Part shown: positions 27,351 to 35,965 of the stretch, piece after piece | How the letters are laid out: each line of letters starts with the position of its first letter | Position numbering within the stretch: position 1 is the stretch's first letter | NCBI RefSeq assembly: GCF_001456955.1 | Contig: NZ_KQ758475.1 | Coordinates: 62,001 to 126,000 of the forward strand | Direction: 5' to 3' | Length of the DNA: 64,000 bases | DNA from: Microbacterium enclense | Lineage (GTDB): Bacteria > Actinomycetota > Actinomycetes > Actinomycetales > Microbacteriaceae | Position numbers and translations under genes: made by a program | Notes under the pieces: generated by a model | Seen by the model: the letters and a program-made list of their open reading frames with translations, nothing else | Told to the model about the DNA's origin: nothing | Database searches by the model: none

Positions 27351-28733
27351 TCAGGCGCCGAGCCCGCGCAGCACCAGGTCGCGCACTCCCGCCGCGGGCA
27401 GCGCCTCGACGTCGGGCAGCAGTCCGGAATCGCTCGTCACGACCATCGGCGCATCGTGGCGCGAGGTGGGCAGGCGGCCGTGGGTGCCGCGCACGCAGGT
27501 GGGGTCGAGCGGCACCGTGCTCATGGCGTAGCGCAGGCCCAGCTTCTTCTTCACGAGGTTGACGCCGGCTTTGGCCTTCGCGAGGCGGTCGGCGGGGTCG
27601 AAGAACAGCTCGGCGGGGTCGTACCCGGGCTTGCGGTGGATGTCGACGCCCCGGGCGTACTCGGGCGCGCGGTCGTCGTCGAGCCAGAAGTAGTAGGTGA
27701 ACCACGCGCCCGGCTCGGCCACGACGACCAGATCGCCCGAACGCTCGTGGTCGAGCCCGTAGCGGGCCTGCGCCTCGCGGTCGAGCACCTCGTCGACGCC
27801 CTCGAGCCCCCGCAGCAGCGCGGCGACGCGCGCGAGGTCGGCGGCATCCGGAACGTAGACGTGGGCCACCTGATGGTCGGCGACGGCGAAGGCGCGCGAG
27901 GTCCACGGGTCGAGCTGCTCGCGGCCGTCTTGCACGTACACCTCGAGCAATCCCGCCCGCCGGAGCGCGCGGTTGACGTCGACGGGGCGCGAGGCCTGCT
28001 CGATGCCGTACTCCGACACCGCGACGACGGTGTAGCCGCGGTCGGCGGCGTCGTCGAGCAGCGGCGCGATGGTGTCGTCGAGCTCGCGGGCGGCGCGATC
28101 GGCCTCGGCGCCGTTCGGTCCGAAGCGCTGCAGGTCGTAGTCGAGGTGCGGCAGGTACGCCATCGCCAGGTCGGGCGCGGGTCCCCACCGTTCGGTGATG
28201 ATGCCGCGGGTCGCCTCGGTCAGCCACGCGCTGCTTCGGATCGTCGCCGTCGGCCCCCAGTACTGGAACAGCGGGAACTCCCCCAGCGCGCCGACGAGCT
28301 GATCGTGCAGGGCCGCCGGGCGCACGTACGCGTCGGGGCTCTTGCGCCCGTCGGCGTGGTAGATCGGCCGGGGCGTCACGGTGACGTCGGTGGTCGCGCC
28401 CATCGCGAACCACCAGCCGAGGTTCGCCGTGCGCAGCTCGGGACGGGAGCGGCGGGCGGTCTCCCACACCTTCTCTCCCGCGACGAGCTTGTTGTGCTGG
28501 CGCCACAGCAGCGGGTCGCCGAGCCCGCGGAAGTACCAGCCGTTGCCGACGATGCCGTGCTCGCGGGGGGCGAGACCGGTGAGCATGGTCGACTGCACGC
28601 TGCACGTCACGGCGGGAAGGATCGTGTCGAGCCCCACCTGACCGCCGCGGCGACCGAGCGCGCTCAACCGCGGCATCGCCGCGAGCGCCCGCGGGGTGAG
28701 CCCCACGATGTCGAGGAGAAGGACCTTGCTCAT
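27351..28733 (-). CDS. Nucleotide pyrophosphatase/phosphodiesterase-like protein (EboF-type)
   Basis: A 460-aa member of the alkaline-phosphatase superfamily, close to nucleotide pyrophosphatases and phosphodiesterases. The first metal ligand Asp8 (VLLLDIVG) and the nucleophile Thr43 (ILPAVTCSVQS) are followed by HGIVGNGWY and later metal-binding HLDYDLQ, SEYGIEQ and DHQVAHVY motifs. No signal peptide. It is the last gene of the six-gene operon; its ATG overlaps the EboE-type stop as ATGA. In Ebo clusters this enzyme would cleave a phosphodiester or pyrophosphate in the trafficked metabolite. The role is inferred from context; the superfamily is certain. Confidence 0.87.
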   Translation of the reverse strand: MSKVLLLDIVGLTPRALAAMPRLSALGRRGGQVGLDTILPAVTCSVQSTMLTGLAPREHGIVGNGWYFRGLGDPLLWRQHNKLVAGEKVWETARRSRPELRTANLGWWFAMGATTDVTVTPRPIYHADGRKSPDAYVRPAALHDQLVGALGEFPLFQYWGPTATIRSSAWLTEATRGIITERWGPAPDLAMAYLPHLDYDLQRFGPNGAEADRAARELDDTIAPLLDDAADRGYTVVAVSEYGIEQASRPVDVNRALRRAGLLEVYVQDGREQLDPWTSRAFAVADHQVAHVYVPDAADLARVAALLRGLEGVDEVLDREAQARYGLDHERSGDLVVVAEPGAWFTYYFWLDDDRAPEYARGVDIHRKPGYDPAELFFDPADRLAKAKAGVNLVKKKLGLRYAMSTVPLDPTCVRGTHGRLPTSRHDAPMVVTSDSGLLPDVEALPAAGVRDLVLRGLGA

Positions 28734-30151
28734 GTGCGGCTCCCGCCGTCGATTCCGGATGCCGGAGACCCGGCGATGTCGCTCGCGTGCGGCGACCGCG
28801 CGGGAGCACCGGATGCGGCGACCCCGGCGAGCTCGCGGCCGCGCGCGGGCGCCGCCGCGGTGGCAGCCCCAACCGCGGGTGGGGGCACCGCCCCCGTGGC
28901 ATCCCGATCCTCAGGCGCGGGCGCCGCCGGCGCGGCATCGCGGTCCTCGGGCGCGGGCACCGCCCCCGTGGCATCGCGGTCCTCGGGCGCGGGCACCGCC
29001 GGCACGGCATCCGGAGCCGAGTCGGTCAGCGCGTGCGGCAGATGCTCGCGCACCCAGCGGAGCTCGGCGGCGATGCCGTCCGCGAGGGTGTCGGGCTGCA
29101 GCGATGCGGGCAGCACCGACCACGTGTACGTCTCCACGTCGAGGTGCGCATCGGCCCCGCCGGGAGCGGCGAGCACCGCGTCGACGGCCGCGCGCAGCAC
29201 CTCGGTCGTCGCGCGCAGCGGAGCCGCGGGCCGGGCGTGGAGCGGGATGTGCACGTGCACCCGCCACGCCTGATCGCCGGGCCACGGCTCGTCTGCGTCG
29301 AGCACCTCGGGCAGGTCGTCGGCGGTGTGCGTGCCGCCGGCGCTGCGCACCTGGTGCACGTAGCGCTCCTCGGCGAAGGGGCGCAGCGCGTCGAGGGCGC
29401 CGGGAGCTTCGGGGTCGGGCACCTCGAGCGCGACGGAGGCCTGCACCTTGACGACCCGCACGCCCGCGGCGGTCGCGGCCGCGACGACGGCGGCCGGATC
29501 GGCGAACGACACCGCGAGATGGCAGGTGTCGAGGCACAGCCCGAGCCGTCCGTCGGCGATGAGCGCCGGGCGCGCGCCGAGCCACGCCACCACGTCGGCG
29601 ACGTCGTCGAGGATGCACCCCGGTTCGGGCTCGATCGCCACCCGCACGGTACGTCCGGTCTCGCGCTCGATGGCGGCGAGGCCCTCGACCAGGCGTCCGA
29701 GGTTCTGCTCCGCGGCGCGGGAGGCCGCGGCATCCCACCCCTCACGCCACCCCAGCGGCAGCGTCGAGATGCTGCCCTCGGCGCCCTCGGGCACCAGCGC
29801 TGCCAGCGCCCGTGCGCAGTCGAGCGTGTACGCGAGGCGCTCGGGCGTCGTCCAGTCGGGGCGGTAGACCGCGAGCTTGACGACGTCGTCGTGGAACCCG
29901 CGGTACGGGAAGGCGTTCACCGTGCGCAGCTCGAGAGCGTTGCGCTCGAGGGCGTCGGCGAGCACCGCGCGGGCCCGCCCGTCACCGGAGAGCGTGGATG
30001 CCACGCCCACCGGCATCCACAGTCCGACGCCGAGGCGGTCGAGGCCCGCGGCCCGCCGCACGGGGCCGGCGTGCTCGTCGAGCTGGCGGACGATGCCGGG
30101 GAGGTCTTCGGCGGGGTGGACGTTGGTGCAGTACGACAGCTCCACCCTCAC
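28730..30151 (-). CDS. TIM-barrel metabolite traffic protein, EboE-type
   Basis: A 473-aa xylose-isomerase-like TIM-barrel protein beginning VRVELSYCTNVHPAEDL, the hallmark start of the EboE family. Acidic and His residues that would bind metal include VAIEPEPGC, LCLDTCH and VKVQAS. The last ~90 residues are Ala/Pro-rich and contain near-identical copies of APEDRDA (tandem DNA repeat at about 28880-29010). This tail is not needed for the fold. The GTG at 30151 overlaps the TatD-like stop as GTGA; GTG at 30145 is an alternative. EboE proteins have no proven reaction; they are needed for metabolite export in the cyanobacterial system. Confidence 0.85.
   Translation of the reverse strand: MRVELSYCTNVHPAEDLPGIVRQLDEHAGPVRRAAGLDRLGVGLWMPVGVASTLSGDGRARAVLADALERNALELRTVNAFPYRGFHDDVVKLAVYRPDWTTPERLAYTLDCARALAALVPEGAEGSISTLPLGWREGWDAAASRAAEQNLGRLVEGLAAIERETGRTVRVAIEPEPGCILDDVADVVAWLGARPALIADGRLGLCLDTCHLAVSFADPAAVVAAATAAGVRVVKVQASVALEVPDPEAPGALDALRPFAEERYVHQVRSAGGTHTADDLPEVLDADEPWPGDQAWRVHVHIPLHARPAAPLRATTEVLRAAVDAVLAAPGGADAHLDVETYTWSVLPASLQPDTLADGIAAELRWVREHLPHALTDSAPDAVPAVPAPEDRDATGAVPAPEDRDAAPAAPAPEDRDATGAVPPPAVGAATAAAPARGRELAGVAASGAPARSPHASDIAGSPASGIDGGSRT
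28880..29010 (-). repeat. In-frame tandem repeat at the 3' end of the EboE-type gene
   Basis: About three repeats with the core GATCCTCAGGCGCGGGCG or GGTCCTCGGGCGCGGGC encode APEDRDA separated by TGAVP or APAAP. Unit length is about 40-45 bp and the frame is kept. Confidence 0.75.
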
Positions 30152-31032
30152 GCCCCCTGGCGCGACGCCATGCCGCGCAGCACCGAGTTGCCCTCGAACA
30201 GGTCGGGACCCTGTTTCGCGGGGGCGAACCCCTCGATCGGGTCGGTGTTCACCCGACCGCTCTGCGCGTAGAAATAGCGGGGGTTGCGCCACAGGATGCG
30301 ATCAACGTCGTCGTCGCTGAAGCCGGCGTCGAGCATGGCGAGGCCGGTCTTCGCGGTCTTCAGCGGGTCGGAACGACCCCAGTCGGCGGCGGAGTTGACG
30401 ATCACGCGGTCGAGGCCGATGCGCTGCATGATCGCGACCACGCGCTGCTCGTCCATCTTGGTGTCGGGGTAGATCGAGAAGCCCATCCACGCTCCGCTGT
30501 CGGCGACGGCGTCGACGCACGTCTCGTTGAGGTGGTCGACGAGCACATGCTGCATCGGGATGCCGGACTCACGCACCACGTCGAGCGTGCGCTGCGTGCC
30601 GACGGCCTTGTCGCGGTGCGGGGTGTGCACGAGCACGGGCAGCGCGAACTCGATGCCGAGGGCGAGATGCTGGCGGAGGATCTCGTCCTCCTCCGGGGTC
30701 ATCGAGTCGTAGCCGGTCTCACCGACCGCCACGACGCCGTCTTTGGCGAGGTAGTGCGGCAGTTCGGGCATGACCTCGCGGCAACGGGGATCGTTCGCCT
30801 CTTTCGGATTCAGCGCGATCGTGCAGTGATGACGGATGCCGAACTGCGCGGCGCGGAACCTCTCCCACCCGATCAGGGTGTCGAAGTAGTCGAGGAACGA
30901 CCCGACGCTCGTGCGGGGCTGACCGAGCCAGAACGCCGGCTCGACGAGGGCGCGAACGCCGGCGTCGTACATGGCCTCGTAGTCGTCGGTGGTGCGCGCC
31001 GTCATGTGGATGTGGGGATCGAAGATGCGCAT
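30148..31032 (-). CDS. TatD-family metal-dependent hydrolase (EboB-type)
   Basis: A 294-aa amidohydrolase-superfamily TIM barrel starting MRIFDPHIHM, whose DPHIH (residues 5-9) is the N-terminal metal site. Other likely ligands are GETGYDS and VLVHTPHRDK, with VLVDHLNE and VNSAADWG toward the C terminus. TatD proteins are known as DNases and esterases, but members in Ebo clusters probably hydrolyse a small metabolite. The ATG at 31032 follows the preceding stop by one base and has GAAAGG 9 nt upstream; a GTG at 31047 is possible. Its stop overlaps the EboE-type start. Confidence 0.87.
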   Translation of the reverse strand: MRIFDPHIHMTARTTDDYEAMYDAGVRALVEPAFWLGQPRTSVGSFLDYFDTLIGWERFRAAQFGIRHHCTIALNPKEANDPRCREVMPELPHYLAKDGVVAVGETGYDSMTPEEDEILRQHLALGIEFALPVLVHTPHRDKAVGTQRTLDVVRESGIPMQHVLVDHLNETCVDAVADSGAWMGFSIYPDTKMDEQRVVAIMQRIGLDRVIVNSAADWGRSDPLKTAKTGLAMLDAGFSDDDVDRILWRNPRYFYAQSGRVNTDPIEGFAPAKQGPDLFEGNSVLRGMASRQGA

Positions 31033-31033
31033 G

Positions 31034-32590
31034 TCAGGCCCTTTCACGAGCGCGGAGGAGGGTGAGATCGTCGGGCACCGTGCGTCCGGCGGCGCGGCGC
31101 TCCTCGGCGAAGCGCGCGGCCATCGCGGCGAGTTCGTCGTCGGCGCGCGCCTCGAGCCCCGCGACGACCGAGAGCGGGATGCCGAGAAACACGCACTTCA
31201 GCACGCCGTGGCGCCACGCATGGTCGTCGAGGTGCGCCGCGGCGAAGGAGCCGAGGGCTGCGGCGACGAGGCGGGTGTCGTTCGCGCGCAGGGCGTCGAG
31301 CACGAGGTCGAGCCCCGCATCACGCCAGGCCGGCGCCGGATCGGTGATCGCGTCGAGGCCGCGCAGCACGCCGCGGCGCTCGGCGTCGTCGCCGCGCCGG
31401 TAGAGCGCGACCGCCGCGGCCGGGTCGGCGCCGCCGTCGGCGAGCGCCGCGATGATGGCGGCCCGGGCGGCGTCGTCGGCGGTCGGCGCGAACGGTTCCG
31501 CGGTCAGCGGCTCGCGTCCGACCTCGCGTCCGGCCGCGGCGAACAGGCGCGCCGCGCCCGTGGCATCCCCTCGCACCTGCTCGACGGCCCGGGTGGTCCA
31601 GGGGTGCGGGCCCGCGCCGCGGGAGGAGATCGCGGGAGCGGAGGATGCCACGGCCCCGGCCGATCCTCCCGTCGCCGAATCCCCTCCCGCCGCCGGCGCC
31701 GCGGGGGCCCGGCCCGCCACCGGCACCGTCGCACCGGAAGCCGCACCGGAGCGCGCCGCGGCGGCGGTCAGCGCCGCCATGCTGGCGCGCGCGAGGGCCG
31801 GAGCCGCGTGCGCATGGCGGGGCAGCTCGACGGCGACGACGCCGCGGTAGTCGAGCTCGCGGAGCGTGGCGAGCGCGGCATCCAGGTCGAGCGCCCCCTC
31901 GCCGAAGGGGAGGTGCTCGTGGGCGTGCGGGAGCATGTCGTCGGCCTGCACGTTGCGCAGCAGCGCACCCGCTGCTCGCAACGCGCCCACGACACCGTCG
32001 GGTTCGACGACGACGCAGTGCCCGAGGTCGACGGTGATGCCGAGGTTCGCGGGGTGCCCGAGGCGGGCGCGCACGGCGAGGGCGTCGGCGACGGTCTCGA
32101 CGACCATGCCGGGCTCGGGTTCGAGGGCGAGCGGAACGCCCGCCGCCGCTGCCACGGCGGTGAGTTCGAGCAGACGCTCATCGAGGAGCACGCGGGCGGC
32201 GTCGAGCGTCACATCGTCGGGGAGCACACCGCTCCACAGCGACACGCAGTCGGCGCCGAGGATCGCGGCGATCTCGATCGCGCGGCGAAGGAACACCATG
32301 CGCGGTTCGGCGTTGCGGTCGACCAGCGTCGGGCGGTGCTTGCGCACGGGGTCGAGCAGGTAGCGCGCTCCGGTCTCGACGACGACCCGCATCCGGCGTC
32401 GGCGCAGATCCGCCGACAGCGCCTCGGCCTGCGCGCGCCAGTCGGGTGCGAACGGGTCGAGGTGCGGGTGGCCGAGCGTGAGGGCGACGGCCGTGTACCC
32501 CTCGTCCTGCAGCACGTCGAGCGCGGACGGCAGGGGGTGATCGGTGAAGCCGTTGGTTCCGTAACCGATGCTCCAAGGCACCTCGTTCAT
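31034..32590 (-). CDS. Fusion of a TIM-barrel isomerase and an EboA domain
   Basis: A 518-aa two-domain protein. Residues about 5-275 form a sugar phosphate isomerase/epimerase TIM barrel with likely metal ligands in LALEPEPG (about 154-161), ITVDLGHC (185-192), PHAHEH (221-226) and VAVELPRH (252-259). Residues 280-328 are an Ala/Gly/Ser linker, and about 330-518 match the EboA type (GAARLFAAAGREVGREPL, helical repeats, LKCVFLGIPLSVV). In other Ebo clusters EboA is a separate protein, so this is a fusion. The ATG at 32590 overlaps the UbiA stop as ATGA. Reaction unknown; a cyclitol or sugar isomerase step is plausible. Confidence 0.82.
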   Translation of the reverse strand: MNEVPWSIGYGTNGFTDHPLPSALDVLQDEGYTAVALTLGHPHLDPFAPDWRAQAEALSADLRRRRMRVVVETGARYLLDPVRKHRPTLVDRNAEPRMVFLRRAIEIAAILGADCVSLWSGVLPDDVTLDAARVLLDERLLELTAVAAAAGVPLALEPEPGMVVETVADALAVRARLGHPANLGITVDLGHCVVVEPDGVVGALRAAGALLRNVQADDMLPHAHEHLPFGEGALDLDAALATLRELDYRGVVAVELPRHAHAAPALARASMAALTAAAARSGAASGATVPVAGRAPAAPAAGGDSATGGSAGAVASSAPAISSRGAGPHPWTTRAVEQVRGDATGAARLFAAAGREVGREPLTAEPFAPTADDAARAAIIAALADGGADPAAAVALYRRGDDAERRGVLRGLDAITDPAPAWRDAGLDLVLDALRANDTRLVAAALGSFAAAHLDDHAWRHGVLKCVFLGIPLSVVAGLEARADDELAAMAARFAEERRAAGRTVPDDLTLLRARERA

Positions 32591-33558
32591 GTGATGTCTC
32601 CTCTCGAGCGGCGGCGCCCGAGCAGGCGACCGGCGACCTCGACGCCGAGCAGGGCGAGGGTCGCGACCGGTGACCCGGCCCGGGCGGCAAGGGCCGACTG
32701 CAGCGGGACGACGGCGCGGATGCCGGCACGCGTGGCATCCCGTGAGTTCGATGCGCTCGCCTCGCCCGCCACGGCCAGGTACCCCGGAAGCACGGCCGCG
32801 AGATAGCGGGCGCCGCCCAGGGCCGCAGCCGCGCGGGCGCCGCCCAGGGCCGCAGCCGCGCGGGGCCCACCCAAGGCCGCAGCCGCGCGAGCACCCCCGA
32901 GGGCCGCAGCCGCGCGGGCCCCGCCGGGCCGACCCGACGCGCCACCCCCGCCGAGCAGACCGGATGCCGCGACGGCCACGCTCGCGGCGACGGCGGCGCC
33001 GCCCGTCACGCGGGTGGACCCGTCGACCTCGCCGCGCGAGACGGCGGTGACCGCGACGGTGTGCACGGCGACCGCGCTCGCGGGCAGCAGGGCGCCGCGC
33101 CACCCGGGGCCCGCCGCCCCCATCATCACGTCGAGGCCACGGCAGACCGCCATGACGACGGGTCCGGCGGCGGTCGGCTTGAAGACGAGGTCGTACGCCC
33201 AGAGCGCCCCCGCCAGCGCGAGCGACACCAGGCCCGAGGCGCGCCCGGCGGCGAACGCCGACCCGATGCCGAGAGCGGTGAGTCCCGCGCCGACGGCGAG
33301 CGCGCGCGAGCGCGTGATACGCCCCGACGGAATCGGGCGCTCCGGCCGCTCGAGCGCGTCGAGATCGGCATCCGCCCAGTCGTTCAGAGCCATTCCGGCG
33401 CTGTACAGGCACACCGACGACGCCGCGAGCGCACCGCCTCGCAGCGGGGAGTCGCCTCCGGAGCCGCGGGCGCTGAGCGCGCCGACCACGGCGTCGCCGA
33501 GCACGGTCAGCGACGCCGGAGCGCGGACGAGGTCGAGATAGTCCGCGACGCGCGTCAC
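32587..33558 (-). CDS. UbiA-family prenyltransferase (EboC-type)
   Basis: A 323-aa membrane prenyltransferase. The first aspartate motif NDWADADLD (59-67) and the following RPERPIPSG (71-79) are diagnostic, and AYDLVFKPT later marks the second conserved region. About seven helices are visible. It transfers an isoprenyl group from a prenyl diphosphate, Mg-dependently, at the membrane. Between helices, about residues 212-250 carry a four-copy AAALGGARA repeat from a 27-bp tandem. The GTG at 33558 overlaps the inositol-phosphate-synthase stop as GTGA. Its acceptor is unknown; the neighbour suggests an inositol-type cyclitol. Confidence 0.9.
   Translation of the reverse strand: MTRVADYLDLVRAPASLTVLGDAVVGALSARGSGGDSPLRGGALAASSVCLYSAGMALNDWADADLDALERPERPIPSGRITRSRALAVGAGLTALGIGSAFAAGRASGLVSLALAGALWAYDLVFKPTAAGPVVMAVCRGLDVMMGAAGPGWRGALLPASAVAVHTVAVTAVSRGEVDGSTRVTGGAAVAASVAVAASGLLGGGGASGRPGGARAAAALGGARAAAALGGPRAAAALGGARAAAALGGARYLAAVLPGYLAVAGEASASNSRDATRAGIRAVVPLQSALAARAGSPVATLALLGVEVAGRLLGRRRSRGDIT
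32806..32925 (-). repeat. 27-bp in-frame tandem repeat in the UbiA-family gene
   Basis: About four units with the core GGCCGCAGCCGCGCGGGC encode nine-residue LGGARAAAA repeats inserted in a loop between membrane helices. Copies are almost identical, so the array is recent. It has the same 9-residue period as the repeat in the DUF916 gene. Confidence 0.85.
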
Positions 33559-34754
33559 GGTGCGGCGACCCGCGCCGCGGCCACCGCGGCCGCCGTCTCG
33601 TGCACCCACGAGACGTACTGCGCGGTCTGCTCGCCGAAGCCGTGCACGTCGCTGCCCCAGGGGTCTTTGAAGAAGCAGCCGAGGGCGGGCACGACGCCGG
33701 CGTGACCGGCGCGGGTGGCCAGCGACAGGGAGCGCACGAGGTCGATCACCAGGGGCGCTGCCAGCGCGGAGTCGTACGCGCTCCACGTGGTCTGCAGGGT
33801 GACGCGGCTGCCGAGGAAGCCGGTGGCGCTGACGTGGTCCCACGCGGTCTTGACGTCGCCGAGGTCGGGCACGTTGTCGATGTGCAGGGGCGCGACGACG
33901 TCGTCGCCGACGAGGGCGTGCAGGCCGCGGTTCTTCGACACGAGCTTGGACCGCACTGCTTCGGGGTCGGCGAGCGTGGCGCCGTCGCCACCGCCGAGCA
34001 GGTTCGTACCGGCCCACGACTGCACCCGGAAGCCGCGCGCGGCGAACATGGGCGCGAGCACCGTGCGCAGCAGCGTCTCACCCGTCTTGCCGTCCTGTCC
34101 GGCGTAGGCGATTCCCGCGCGTTCGGCGCGTTCGCGCAGCACAGGGAGGTTGAGGGATGCCGAGGGGGTGAAGGCCGCGTAGGCGGCTCCGGCCGCGATG
34201 GCCGCGAGGGCGGCGCGTGAGCTCGGCGGCAGCACCCGCACGCCCGGCGTGGTGAGCGCGGCCTGCAGCAGGGCGTCGTCCTCGAAGCCGGGGTGGTAGG
34301 GCGGAAGGGGTTCGGTCGACGACACGTCGATGACGACGACCTCGCGCAGGCCGTGCCGATCGCGGAAGTCCGCGATGTCGGCGGCCATCAGGTCGATCTC
34401 CTCCTGCTGCGTGGTGGTGCGCGTCGGGACGGGGCGCAGGTTCTGCTCGGTGGCGCGGAGGCGCTCGCGCACGGCGTCGACGAGGGCCGCGGGGAACATG
34501 CCGCCCCCGGCGAGCTGCTCGGCGCGCTCCTCGAGCGGGGTCGCCGCGATGTCGTGGCCGCCGACGACAATGTCGGCGACGGCGGGGAACTCCTCGACGC
34601 GCACCGCGTCGGTCTCGGTGGTGAGGCCGATCGGCGAGGCGGCACCGAGGGCGAGCGCGTGGATGCCGATGGTCGCGGTCGTGGCGAGCGACCCGCGCGC
34701 GCCGATGAACCAGGCTCCGACTTCGGCGGTGGAGGGGGTGTCCGAGGTGTTCAC
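33555..34754 (-). CDS. Inositol-3-phosphate synthase-like enzyme heading the Ebo-type operon
   Basis: A 399-aa protein of the myo-inositol-1-phosphate synthase family, converting glucose 6-phosphate to inositol phosphate with NAD. The Rossmann start is WFIGARGSLATTATIG; DGKTGETLLRTVLAPMF, GTNLLGGGDG and SKNRGLHALV correspond to the conserved catalytic core. It is somewhat longer than typical actinobacterial Ino1. The GTG at 34754 starts the homologous region; a palindrome GGATGAGCTCATCC lies at 34779-34792, upstream. It is the first gene of a leftward operon of six. In cyanobacterial Ebo clusters a sugar-phosphate cyclase holds this place, so a cyclitol product is consistent. Confidence 0.88.
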   Translation of the reverse strand: MNTSDTPSTAEVGAWFIGARGSLATTATIGIHALALGAASPIGLTTETDAVRVEEFPAVADIVVGGHDIAATPLEERAEQLAGGGMFPAALVDAVRERLRATEQNLRPVPTRTTTQQEEIDLMAADIADFRDRHGLREVVVIDVSSTEPLPPYHPGFEDDALLQAALTTPGVRVLPPSSRAALAAIAAGAAYAAFTPSASLNLPVLRERAERAGIAYAGQDGKTGETLLRTVLAPMFAARGFRVQSWAGTNLLGGGDGATLADPEAVRSKLVSKNRGLHALVGDDVVAPLHIDNVPDLGDVKTAWDHVSATGFLGSRVTLQTTWSAYDSALAAPLVIDLVRSLSLATRAGHAGVVPALGCFFKDPWGSDVHGFGEQTAQYVSWVHETAAAVAAARVAAP

Positions 34755-34905
34755 GCGGGGATCCGTTCTTCGTTGAGGGATGAGCTCATCCGGGCGCACG
34801 CCGAAGACCGGCCGGTCGGGCCGCGAGAGAGCGCGCTGCAGGGGGATGGCGGGCGGTTCGGATGTTCGGGACGGGTCTCGTCGTCGAGGTGTTCCAGTCC
34901 TCCCG

Positions 34906-34934
34906 ACAGTACTCAGGCTTTTGCGGCTTGGCAA
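34906..34934 (-). promoter_or_regulatory. Promoter of the Ebo-type operon
   Basis: Reading leftward, TTGCCA (34934-34929) and TACTGT (34911-34906) are separated by exactly 17 bp, a good housekeeping-sigma promoter and the best match in the window. The predicted leader of about 145 nt contains the perfect palindrome GGATGAGCTCATCC at 34779-34792, about 25 nt before the GTG, a possible operator or start-site hairpin. Confidence 0.65.
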
Positions 34935-35012
34935 CCAAAAGGTGAAGCCGGAACGCGCATTAAGTGCGCGACGCCCGGGCGTGTTCCGACTCGGCCCCCG
35001 ACAGGGTGCTGC

Positions 35013-35861
35013 TCAGTCCCGCGCGGGCAGGCGCTCGTCGAGCCACGCGAGCAGGTCGGCGCGCACCTCGACCTGCTGCACCTCGTTGAACACCTCATGC
35101 CGCGCCCCCGAGTACACCCGCGTCGTCACGTCGGTCAGTCCCGCTCGCTCGCGGTAGGCGTCGGCGAGGCGGTGCACGCTGCGAGGGCCGCCGACGGTGT
35201 CGTCGCGACCCACCATGAGCAGCACCGGTACGTCACGACCGAGGTCGCGCCGCGGGCGGCCCGCCAGCTTCAGCGTCTCGATCGGGCCGAACAGCCGCAG
35301 GATCGGCGTGGTGGTGGTCAGCGGATCGGCGACGAAGTCGCGACCCACCCGCTCGTCGCTCGAGAGCCATTCCATGCCCGAGCCCCGCTGGTGCTTCCAG
35401 GGGGCGTTGAGGTCGCCCGCGTTCAGCGCGCCCGGCCACCGCAGGGCCGATCCGGTCAGCACGACGGCGTCGTAGGCCTCGGGATGCCGATCGAGCAGCA
35501 TCTGCGCGAGGAACGAGCCCCACGACTGCCCGATGAGCACGAGCGGCAGGCCGGGGTTCTCGTCGCGGATGCGCTGCGTGAGCGTCCACACCGCGTCGCG
35601 CGCCGCCCCCAGACCGCCGGGGCCGAGACGACCGAGCTTGCGGCGGTCGCCGCCCCATTGGCGCAGACCCGTGCGCCCGTGACCGCGGTGATCGTCGGCG
35701 TAGACGGTGTAGCCGTCGGCGACGAGGGCCTCGATCAGAGCCCCGTAGCGACCAGCGTGCTCCCCCACGCCGTGCAGCAACTGCACCACCGCGCGCGGCT
35801 GGGCCGCCTCGTGCACGTCGTAGACGATCGGGATGCCGTAGGCGTCGGTGAACTCGGGCAT
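35013..35861 (-). CDS. Alpha/beta hydrolase, monoacylglycerol-lipase-like
   Basis: A 282-aa serine hydrolase of the Hydrolase_4 (lysophospholipase/monoglyceride lipase) family. The nucleophile elbow GQSWGS places Ser113; DDHRGHGRTG (about 56-65) follows the oxyanion region LLHGVGEHAGRY, and GARHEVFNE near the C terminus supplies the His. No signal peptide. The ATG at 35861 has TACACT (35868-35873) 6 nt upstream and no ribosome-binding site, so the transcript is probably leaderless; longer starts lack similarity. It is separate from the Ebo-type operon, which begins about 260 bp further on. Confidence 0.9.
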   Translation of the reverse strand: MPEFTDAYGIPIVYDVHEAAQPRAVVQLLHGVGEHAGRYGALIEALVADGYTVYADDHRGHGRTGLRQWGGDRRKLGRLGPGGLGAARDAVWTLTQRIRDENPGLPLVLIGQSWGSFLAQMLLDRHPEAYDAVVLTGSALRWPGALNAGDLNAPWKHQRGSGMEWLSSDERVGRDFVADPLTTTTPILRLFGPIETLKLAGRPRRDLGRDVPVLLMVGRDDTVGGPRSVHRLADAYRERAGLTDVTTRVYSGARHEVFNEVQQVEVRADLLAWLDERLPARD

Positions 35862-35965
35862 GGGGCGAGTGTACGGCCGTCGCTCCGTCACCCCGCGGGT
35901 TCGGCAGCCCGCACCGACGTGACGGCGCGATCCGGCACTCGCCCGGGGGTGTGGCATCCATTCCG

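Noticed and set aside
26038-27562. Long overlapping open frames in the block of palindromes
   Set aside because: Several frames on both strands are open at once, products are Arg/Pro/Ala low complexity with repeated GDATRTG-type peptides, and none has a ribosome-binding site.
33555-34754. Housekeeping Ino1 for mycothiol or phosphatidylinositol synthesis
   Set aside because: Not excluded chemically, but its overlap with the UbiA gene and place at the head of the Ebo-type operon favour a dedicated role.
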